NCBI GenBank assembly: GCA_023458615.1
Contig: JAEWYV010000032.1
Location: 1-9,714, forward strand
Source: Bacillota bacterium
Lineage (GTDB): Bacteria; Bacillota; Clostridia; Christensenellales; CAG-138
Length of the DNA stretch: 9,714 bases
Direction: 5' to 3'
This document shows, one piece after another, positions 1 through 4,482 of this stretch; the stretch's first letter is position 1, and the number at the start of each line of letters is the position of its first letter. The position numbers and the translations under genes are program-made. Below the pieces are notes generated by a model. The model had not been told where the DNA came from and ran no database searches. It was given only the letters and a program-made list of their open reading frames with translations.

Positions 1-174
1 CCACGTGCGGAGCGGATAAACGCTGAAGGCATCTAAGCGTGAAGCCGACCTCAAGATAAGATCTCCCATTCGGTTAACGAAGTAAGACCCCTTGTAGACC
101 ACAAGGTTGATAGGTCGGAGGTGGAAGCGCGGTAACGCGTGAAGCTGACCGATACTAATAGGTCGAGGGCTTGA
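1..174 (+). rRNA. 23S ribosomal RNA, 3' end (partial)
   Basis: This is the last part of the large-subunit rRNA; the 5' portion lies outside the window. The stretch from 'gaaggcatctaagcgtgaag' through 'ccgatactaataggtcgagg' (about 26-169) matches the conserved domain VI and 3'-terminal region of bacterial 23S rRNA, in the form typical of Bacillota. The 3' end is set near 174 by comparison with the Bacillus end, where the conserved GGTCGAGGGCTT is followed within a few bases by spacer. The mature end is uncertain by a few bases. It is transcribed with the 5S gene 55 bases downstream. Confidence 0.97.
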
Positions 175-204
175 TCAAAGTGAATTACACGCTATGCAGT
201 TTTC

Positions 205-228
205 AAGGTGTTTTCGAACACCACACCT

Positions 229-229
<1 letters not shown>
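205..229 (+). other. 23S-5S spacer hairpin with two exclusive foldings
   Basis: The spacer contains ggtgtt (207-212), a ttcg tetraloop and aacacc (217-222), a compact 6-bp hairpin. The same left arm, read as aaggtgt (205-211), can instead pair with acacctt (223-229), which reaches the presumed 5S 5' end. The first fold leaves the 5S 5' end single-stranded and the second hides it. A role in rRNA processing is inference; the pairings are seen directly. Confidence 0.5.
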
Positions 230-345
<116 letters not shown>

Positions 346-348
346 TCC

Positions 349-391
349 AACAAAACAAAAGACCATGCATTGCATGGTCTTTTGTTTTGTT
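349..391 (+). terminator. rRNA operon terminator, near-perfect inverted repeat
   Basis: Arms 349-369 and 371-391 are perfectly complementary over 21 bp around a single central base; the centre would open to a small loop in RNA. The outer part of the left arm is A-rich and the right arm ends in tcttttgttttgtt, giving the U-rich tail of an intrinsic terminator. The symmetry means it could terminate from either direction. It lies 4 bases after the 5S gene. Confidence 0.9.
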
Positions 392-600
392 CGCATACTT
401 GTGTTTACCTACTCCCCCGAACCTAGCTTGCCAACGCGCGAAACGCACTTGACTTGCAACATGACGAAGCCGAGCGCCCGCTGTGCGGGATGAAGCGAGG
501 CGAAGGAATGGCAAGCAAAGGAGCGGTAGGAGTGGGCTTCAGTCCCGACGCACCGCGACTATTGCGCTGCCTACCCGGGAGAGTAGGTAGCCGCTGAATA
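392..600. other. Gene-free segment after the rRNA operon with 5S-derived ends
   Basis: No convincing gene; open frames here lack ribosome binding sites and recognisable domains. The segment is bounded by tacctactcccccg (406-419) and an inverted near-match, cgggagagtaggta (576-589), agreeing at 13 of 14 positions. Inside are gcttgcca (426-433) pairing with tggcaagc (509-516), a small cccgc/gcggg hairpin (477-481 with 485-489), and ggtagg (525-530) able to pair with cctacc (570-575). It looks like a small structured interspersed repeat or a recombination scar between rRNA operons. I cannot tell which from one copy. Confidence 0.5.
575..594 (+). repeat. Duplicated 3' tail of 5S rRNA
   Basis: Positions 575-594 are identical over 20 bases to 321-340 inside the 5S gene (ccgggagagtaggtagccgc), in the same orientation. 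The match stops at 595, before the 5S end. The two copies therefore flank a 234-bp segment that includes the rRNA terminator. An exact 20-mer is not expected by chance in a window of this size. Confidence 0.9.
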
Positions 601-642
601 AATCAAAAACAGATGGTTTTCACAAACGGGACATAAGAAAGA

Positions 643-696
643 AACAGACTGTTTACAGAAAATAATAAAATTTTCATTTTCATATAAAAGTCTGTT
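643..696. promoter_or_regulatory. Inverted repeat in AT-rich region before the short transcript
   Basis: aacagact (643-650) and agtctgtt (689-696) are perfect 8-bp inverted repeats separated by an AT-rich stretch. A -10-like TATGAT lies at 710-715, but no good -35 box stands at the right distance, so the promoter itself is not firm. The repeat could be an operator or an RNA stem; no function is assigned. Confidence 0.3.
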
Positions 697-739
697 CACA
701 TATATATTGTATGATACGAGCATAGAAGAAACTAGATGT

Positions 740-838
740 ATGAAAGTGAGAGTGAAGAACATGTTAGACCGTCTGTACATCGTAGCTTACCTGCTCAAGG
801 CAAAATTTCGTCACCCTGTTGCGAAAGCCAGCTGCTAA
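740..838 (+). CDS. Candidate small protein, 25-32 residues
   Basis: A short frame from ATG 740 (32 codons) or ATG 761 (25 codons) to TAA 836-838. The 25-residue form begins MLDRLYIVAYLLKAKF: a hydrophobic or amphipathic stretch followed by a basic tail (K, R, H, K) and a C-terminal Cys. That would suit a small membrane-associated peptide. The purine-rich GTGAGAGTGAAG before ATG 761 is only a weak ribosome binding site. A different frame (ATG 736) is also open for 40 codons, which lowers confidence. The ORF sits just before a long hairpin and an intrinsic terminator, so it could be incidental to an sRNA. I do not recognise the peptide. Confidence 0.25.
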   Translation: MKVRVKNMLDRLYIVAYLLKAKFRHPVAKASC

Positions 839-911
839 GCGGCGCTGAATCGACATAATATCCTTGCGTCCCGCCGGAAATATCCGGCGCGAACGCATGG
901 ATTTCCCAACT

Positions 912-939
912 TCCTTCGGGTTTCCCCGAAGGATTTTTT
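912..939 (+). terminator. Intrinsic terminator
   Basis: Perfect 9-bp stem tccttcggg (912-920) with cccgaagga (925-933), loop tttc, followed by six Ts (934-939). A textbook rho-independent terminator on the + strand. It separates whatever is transcribed after the rRNA operon from the rarD promoter. Confidence 0.9.
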
Positions 940-1045
940 GTTTGTTAGGACATTTCTTCCCGACTCAACGAACACGGAACCAACTTAGGCACAAGAATAC
1001 TGATTGGATTGTATCACATAAAATTGTGAGTTTTTCAAAAATGGG

Positions 1046-1073
1046 TTGCGCTCCGATTGAACTGTGTTAAAAT
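1046..1073 (+). promoter_or_regulatory. Sigma-A-type promoter of the rarD-like gene
   Basis: TTGCGC (1046-1051), a 16-base spacer and TAAAAT (1068-1073), with TG one base upstream of the -10 box (1065-1066), an extended -10 feature. Transcription would start near 1080, leaving a leader of about 16 bases before ATG 1096. Upstream, TCACA (1014-1018) and TGTGA (1025-1029) form a short inverted repeat 16 bases before the -35 box, a possible but unproven operator. No gene is seen between 940 and 1045. Confidence 0.65.
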
Positions 1074-1095
1074 GGTCGGAATGGAGCGTACAAAT

Positions 1096-1989
1096 ATGGA
1101 AAAACGAAACATCGGTTTATTCAGTACACTTGCGTGCTATATCCTATGGGGACTGTTGCCGCTCTACTGGCATGCGCTGGAGGGCGTCAACTCAATCTTC
1201 ATCCTTTGCAATCGAATTATCTGGTCGGCGGTGTTCACCGTTGGAATCTTGCTTGCCACAAAGAAGTTTGGCGAAGTCAAGGCCGTTTTGCGTGACAAAA
1301 AGAAGATGCGTTTTGTCATCCCCGCCGCAATTGCAATTACCATAAACTGGGGTGTATACATTTGGGCGGTCAATGCAGGACATCTGCTGGATTCCAGCCT
1401 TGGTTACTATATGAACCCGCTGATGGTTTTTGCCACAGGCATTGTTCTCTTTCGCGAGAAGTGTGGGATATTTGAGTGGATCGCACTCGGTCTTGCATTG
1501 ATTGGTGTTCTAATCGCGACCATCGCATTCGGCGCTTTCCCGTGGATCGCCATCGTGCTTGCGCTGAGTTTTAGCGCTTACGGCACACTCAAAAAGCTCG
1601 CAGGCGTCGGGGGATTGACCAGTATAGCGGTAGAAACGCTGCTCATCGGGCCGTTCGCGCTGGCGTTTGTTCTCTTTGCGCCGGTCAGCCATGCGACTAT
1701 CATGAATCTAAAAGTATCGGAAACGATCATGCTGGTTCTCTCCGGCGTCGTAACAGCAACTCCGCTGATTCTCTTTACATTTGGGGTCAATCGCCTGCCG
1801 CTCTCAACGGTCGGGTTTCTACAGTATGTCAGCCCGACACTACAGATGTTCATCGGCATTCTGCTGTTCCACGAAGTGCTCACGCAGGATCGTATTATCG
1901 CGTTTGCGTTCATCGGCGCAGCGCTGGTGTTTTATACCTTAGGCATGGTGCGGCGGTCAAAGCAGGAACGTATAGAAGTCGAGCCATAG
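1096..1989 (+). CDS. rarD: RarD-type EamA-family permease
   Basis: A 297-residue inner-membrane protein of the drug/metabolite transporter superfamily, with about ten hydrophobic segments and two EamA-like halves. RarD-specific stretches are clear: YILWGLLPLYW near residues 13-23, NRIIWS after the second loop, NWGVYIW at 84-90, SSLGYYMNPL at 100-109, FPWIAIVLALSFSAYG in the middle, and LPLSTVGFLQYVSPTLQ in the last third. The tail after the last helix is basic, then acidic. The start is ATG 1096, with GGAG (1083-1086) 9 bases upstream; in-frame ATGs at 1057 and 1081 are rejected because 1057 lies inside the promoter and 1081 has no good binding site. Length matches the family (about 295). The transported substrate of RarD proteins is not established; the chloramphenicol-sensitivity label from Pseudomonas should not be read as function here. 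The next gene begins 72 bases later without a clear terminator, so co-transcription is possible. Confidence 0.9.
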   Translation: MEKRNIGLFSTLACYILWGLLPLYWHALEGVNSIFILCNRIIWSAVFTVGILLATKKFGEVKAVLRDKKKMRFVIPAAIAITINWGVYIWAVNAGHLLDSSLGYYMNPLMVFATGIVLFREKCGIFEWIALGLALIGVLIATIAFGAFPWIAIVLALSFSAYGTLKKLAGVGGLTSIAVETLLIGPFALAFVLFAPVSHATIMNLKVSETIMLVLSGVVTATPLILFTFGVNRLPLSTVGFLQYVSPTLQMFIGILLFHEVLTQDRIIAFAFIGAALVFYTLGMVRRSKQERIEVEP

Positions 1990-2006
1990 AGTAGACATAA
2001 TATTTT

Positions 2007-2036
2007 GAGAAGTGATCGCCTAGACGGTCATTTCTT
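2007..2036 (+). other. Intergenic hairpin between permease and DUF6056 gene
   Basis: Positions 2007-2018 pair with 2025-2036 over 12 bp, three of them G-U pairs, around a 6-base loop (cctaga). No U-tract follows; the sequence runs straight into the purine-rich ribosome binding site (2043-2051) of the next gene. It is not a standard terminator. It could stabilise the upstream message or tune expression of the downstream gene. Confidence 0.4.
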
Positions 2037-2061
2037 GCGATTGGGAGGAGGAACACTTGCA

Positions 2062-3486
2062 ATGAAAAACGGACAGCCTAAACCGCAATCCGGATCTGAA
2101 TCGCGGCTGCTTACAATCCTGAGTATCGCAATGGTATCGCTCTTAGCAATCTCTCTGCTGGCAATGCTCTCCATCGCAAAGTATGACCTGCCACTGGGCG
2201 ACGACATCATCTATAGCGCTCCGGTTCAACAGGCGCTGGCGCAGGAACCGACGTTGCAGAATGCAGTTAATGCCGCAGGAGGCGTTGTTGCGGAGAAGTA
2301 CCAATCCTGGCAGGGGACATTCAGCGCTATCTTTTTGATGGCGTTGCAGCCCGGTGCATTTGGATTATCCTATTATCAAATCACGCCGTACCTGATGATG
2401 GCAGCACTGATAGTATCAACGTTGTTTCTGCTGTACACGCTGCTGTGTACGCTGCTGCACCTCCCGCGTCGCGTTTGGCTCATCATCGGTTCGATCTTGC
2501 TGATTTTCTCCATTCAACTCTGCAGCTCTGCCAGAGAGGCGTTTTATTGGTATAATGGTGCCGTTTATTACACGCTTTACCATGCGTTCCTGTTGGTGCT
2601 GATTACATTAATTATTCGCTTGTTTCACACGACACGCACGTGGTCGCGAATCACCTATGCGGTGCTGGGTGTACTCCTGTGCGCCGTTCTGTCCGGCGGA
2701 AATTATGCGAGTATCATGATCGGTGGCGCGGCGATATGTCTTGCTGTTGCTTGTGCCATCTGGAAAAAACGTTATCGACTTCTGCCGCCGCTGATCGCCA
2801 TGCTGCTGATCTTTGGCGCGGGGGTCGCCGTTAGCATTCTCGCACCGGGCAATGCGGTTCGCCAGGCAGAAGTGCTCGCAAGCGGAGTTGCGCAAAGCGG
2901 CCCTCTTCAAGCAGTTGCGCTTGCCATTGCGATGGGCGCGGGGTTTGCGCTTCAGTGGTTTGATGGCGCGGCAATTGCGTTGATCTTACTTTCGGTGTTG
3001 TTCATCGGCCCTGCGCTCCGAAAAACCGGCTGGAATTTTCGATATCCGCTGCTTGTGATCGCGCTTGCGTTTCTCGTGTTTGCGTCGCAATTTGCGCCCA
3101 GCGCCTATGCCGCGTCAAGCCCGGGGCCATATCGCCTGCGCAACGTAGTCTATTTCATGTATATGTGGATGATACTCTTCGATGCCGCATATCTCACGGG
3201 CTGGGCACAGCGAAAGTTTGGAGCAGGAACGGCAAAGGACTATCAGGATCATCCCAGCCCCGCCCTGCGTCTACTCGCGGCCTATCCAGTCGCGGCGCTG
3301 GCCTGCGTAGCAATCTTAATAGCTTCCCCGTTGGTCAAGACGCTTCCCCCGACTACGCCGAGTGTCGTTGCGGTGATGGAGCTGCTCAATGGTACGGCAG
3401 AGAAACACGCGGAACACCGAATGAACCAATTATCCGGCGAAGATAAATCCGATCCGAATTTCGTCGAATCCCAGCTTTTATCGTAA
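2062..3486 (+). CDS. Polytopic membrane protein, DUF6056 / GT-C-like
   Basis: A 474-residue protein with roughly ten transmembrane segments. The first helix (about 16-39) is followed by an outside loop with GDDIIYS (Asp47-Asp48), an acidic pair placed like the catalytic acid motif of GT-C glycosyltransferases that use lipid-linked sugars. Further family-like stretches are YQSWQGTFSAIFL, FYWYNGAVYYTLYH (from 161), APGNAVR (261-267) and SPGPYRLRNVVYFMYMW. These match my memory of DUF6056 proteins; glycosyl transfer is an inference from fold class, not shown. The start is ATG 2062, 10 bases after GGGAGGAGG (2043-2051); a frame extension back to 2005 has no binding site and covers the hairpin. 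The hydrophilic C-terminal part after the last helix is short (about 45 residues), and I recall a longer one in relatives, so the protein may be C-terminally reduced. No remnant of the missing part is seen downstream. Confidence 0.75.
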   Translation: MKNGQPKPQSGSESRLLTILSIAMVSLLAISLLAMLSIAKYDLPLGDDIIYSAPVQQALAQEPTLQNAVNAAGGVVAEKYQSWQGTFSAIFLMALQPGAFGLSYYQITPYLMMAALIVSTLFLLYTLLCTLLHLPRRVWLIIGSILLIFSIQLCSSAREAFYWYNGAVYYTLYHAFLLVLITLIIRLFHTTRTWSRITYAVLGVLLCAVLSGGNYASIMIGGAAICLAVACAIWKKRYRLLPPLIAMLLIFGAGVAVSILAPGNAVRQAEVLASGVAQSGPLQAVALAIAMGAGFALQWFDGAAIALILLSVLFIGPALRKTGWNFRYPLLVIALAFLVFASQFAPSAYAASSPGPYRLRNVVYFMYMWMILFDAAYLTGWAQRKFGAGTAKDYQDHPSPALRLLAAYPVAALACVAILIASPLVKTLPPTTPSVVAVMELLNGTAEKHAEHRMNQLSGEDKSDPNFVESQLLS

Positions 3487-3511
3487 AAAACGTTATGCAA
3501 TCATGCAACAC

Positions 3512-3541
3512 AAAGCTCCCAATACGCGGGAGCTTTTGCTT
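3512..3541 (+). terminator. Intrinsic terminator after the DUF6056 gene
   Basis: Perfect 9-bp stem aaagctccc (3512-3520) with gggagcttt (3528-3536), loop aatacgc, then a broken U-tract tttgctttt. It lies 25 bases after the stop codon. A near-identical stem core (agctccc) terminates the regulator gene at 4291-4317. Confidence 0.85.
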
Positions 3542-3573
3542 TTATGGATCAGTCAACCAATGGTATACCTACT

Positions 3574-3618
3574 CGCGCAAGCACATCTCTTGCGCGGTGC
3601 AGTCCGATTCGATATGAT
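3574..3618 (+). promoter_or_regulatory. Regulator promoter with overlapping palindromes
   Basis: TTGCGC (3590-3595), 17 bases, TATGAT (3613-3618) makes a good sigma-A-like promoter. The -35 box lies in the right arm of an 8-bp inverted repeat, cgcgcaag (3574-3581) and cttgcgcg (3589-3596). A second near-palindrome, tattcatatgagta (3632-3645, one mismatched pair), sits about 10 bases downstream of the predicted start. Both are plausible operators for the XRE protein encoded next; autoregulation is inference from position and the habit of this family. Confidence 0.6.
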
Positions 3619-3670
3619 GAGAAAAAGCAACTATTCATATGAGTATTGGAATAGATAGGAGAAGGCTGGC

Positions 3671-4258
3671 ATGCAGACAGAAACCTTTGGCGAGAAGATT
3701 GCGCGCCTCAGGAGAGAAAAGCAGATGACGCAGGCGCAGTTGGCGGCCATCATGCATGTGACGGACAAAGCCGTCTCCAAATGGGAATGTGACGTTGCCT
3801 ACCCAGATATCACATCCCTGCCGCTGCTGGCAGAATCGCTCGGCGTTTCCGTCGATCAGCTGCTTTCCAAAACCGCGGATGTAAAAAAAACATTTAACCT
3901 AAAAAAGTGGGTGGGAATTCTTCTTTCGGCGCTGATCGTTTTATTCTCGCTGTTTCAGATTTTGACTGCCAGGCTAAATCATATTGACTGGACGATCGAC
4001 TGCATCCACCTGCTCCTGCTCGGCGGGGTAGTTTGGTCCTATCAAAAGCGAACGTGGAGCAATAGTTCGATGGACTTTGCTTACAAAGTGTTTGTGATAT
4101 TCGTCGGGATAGCACTGATTGTATGGATGTTGCTGGAGGATCTAAACGATGGTTTCTACTTCCTAGCAGGTGCCAGCATATCGCTATTTGGCGCGCGACT
4201 GCTCTGCCTGCCGGAGGACAATCCGCAGCGACAAAAGCCGGAGAAAAACGACGATTGA
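3671..4258 (+). CDS. XRE-family HTH regulator with C-terminal membrane domain
   Basis: A 195-residue two-part protein. Residues 7-65 are a Cro/CI-type helix-turn-helix: EKIARLRREKQMTQAQLA, then VTDKAVSKWECDVAYPDI and the closing LAESLGVSVDQLL, the form common in Bacillota. A lysine-rich linker (72-79) leads to four hydrophobic segments at about 80-99, 108-124, 138-155 and 161-178, with a charged C-terminal tail. It is therefore a membrane-tethered DNA-binding protein, perhaps sensing a membrane or small-molecule signal; no target is visible apart from its own promoter. ATG 3671 follows AGGAG (3657-3661) by 9 bases. The linker is encoded by runs of eight A (3883-3890) and six A (3901-3906); slippage of one base either way at the first run ends translation within a few codons, leaving only the DNA-binding domain. 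It has its own promoter and terminator and so is monocistronic. Confidence 0.88.
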   Translation: MQTETFGEKIARLRREKQMTQAQLAAIMHVTDKAVSKWECDVAYPDITSLPLLAESLGVSVDQLLSKTADVKKTFNLKKWVGILLSALIVLFSLFQILTARLNHIDWTIDCIHLLLLGGVVWSYQKRTWSNSSMDFAYKVFVIFVGIALIVWMLLEDLNDGFYFLAGASISLFGARLLCLPEDNPQRQKPEKNDD

Positions 4259-4290
4259 CAACACTTTGACACAACCGAACTACCTTTGTG

Positions 4291-4317
4291 AAGCTCCCGT
4301 AGAATCGGGGGCTTTTT
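4291..4317 (+). terminator. Intrinsic terminator after the regulator gene
   Basis: A 9-bp stem, aagctcccg (4291-4299) with cgggggctt (4306-4314), one G-U pair, loop tagaat, ending in five Ts (4313-4317). It lies 32 bases after the regulator stop and directly before the secA promoter. Confidence 0.88.
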
Positions 4318-4318
4318 G

Positions 4319-4347
4319 TTGCGGTTTATGCGGGTTTCTGCTATACT
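4319..4347 (+). promoter_or_regulatory. Promoter of the secA-prfB unit
   Basis: TTGCGG (4319-4324), a 17-base spacer and TATACT (4342-4347). Transcription would begin near 4354, giving a leader of about 129 bases before secA. The spacer contains TATGCGG (4327-4333), a heptamer that returns twice in the leader at 4363-4369 and 4415-4421. Confidence 0.7.
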
Positions 4348-4362
4348 GCATCATTAGGGTAA

Positions 4363-4437
4363 TATGCGGGCAAGTGCCGTTTTGATGGCAATTGCGACAT
4401 GCCTGAAAGAATTTTATGCGGACGAATGCCGTCTTAA
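4363..4437 (+). repeat. Imperfect direct repeat in the secA leader
   Basis: Two 23-base units, 4363-4385 and 4415-4437, share 18 of 23 positions. Common blocks are tatgcgg at the left and tgccgt toward the right. All five differences are transitions. Each unit can form a small CGG/CCG stem around a 7-base loop, and both contain an ATG. The offset is 52 bases, not a multiple of three, so the repeat is not an in-frame peptide repeat. It resembles a duplicated binding site for a protein on DNA or RNA. Confidence 0.6.
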
Positions 4438-4444
4438 ACCATAG
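4364..4444 (+). CDS. Candidate leader peptide upstream of secA, 26 residues
   Basis: A frame from ATG 4364 to TAG 4442-4444, beginning MRASAVLMAIATCLKEF and ending DECRLKP. It is wholly inside the predicted secA leader and stops 38 bases before the secA ATG. AGGG (4356-4359) precedes the start by only 4 bases, a weak and close binding site; ATG 4385 in the same frame is an alternative. The peptide is short, with a hydrophobic first half and a charged second half. E. coli regulates secA through the secreted SecM arrest peptide, but I see no SecM-like sequence, and SecM is not known in Bacillota. Chance occurrence is quite possible. Confidence 0.25.
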   Translation: MRASAVLMAIATCLKEFYADECRLKP

Positions 4445-4482
4445 CAGTCGCCCACGGAAAAGTATATCAAAGGAGCTTCCGA

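Larger units (their letters stand above)
716..939 (+). ncRNA. Candidate short independent transcript (sRNA or micro-mRNA)
   Basis: The unit lies between the AT-rich region near 700-715 and a strong terminator ending at 939. Its most striking part is a long stem-loop at 860-902: atcc/ggat, one mismatch, tgcgt/acgca, a 2x3 internal loop, then cgccgga/tccggcg closed by loop aata. The intrinsic terminator follows at once. I do not recognise an Rfam family; it does not show the SRP RNA apical motif or tmRNA features. The 5' end is a guess from the -10-like TATGAT at 710-715. Confidence 0.4.

Noticed and set aside
571..780. Minus-strand frame of 69 codons in the AT-rich region
   Set aside because: No ribosome binding site or family features. 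Its C-terminal end reads through the duplicated 5S tail, so it is a by-product of repeat and AT-rich sequence.
1014..1029. TCACA-N6-TGTGA as a CRP site
   Set aside because: The half-sites are in the opposite order to the CRP consensus TGTGA-N6-TCACA. It is noted only as a weak inverted repeat.
864..1070. Plus-strand frame of 68 codons before rarD
   Set aside because: It runs through the stem-loop, the intrinsic terminator and the rarD promoter and has no ribosome binding site.
3565..3574. atacctactc resembling the inverted 5S-derived end at 405-414
   Set aside because: Only nine bases match and the surroundings differ, so chance is a fair explanation.
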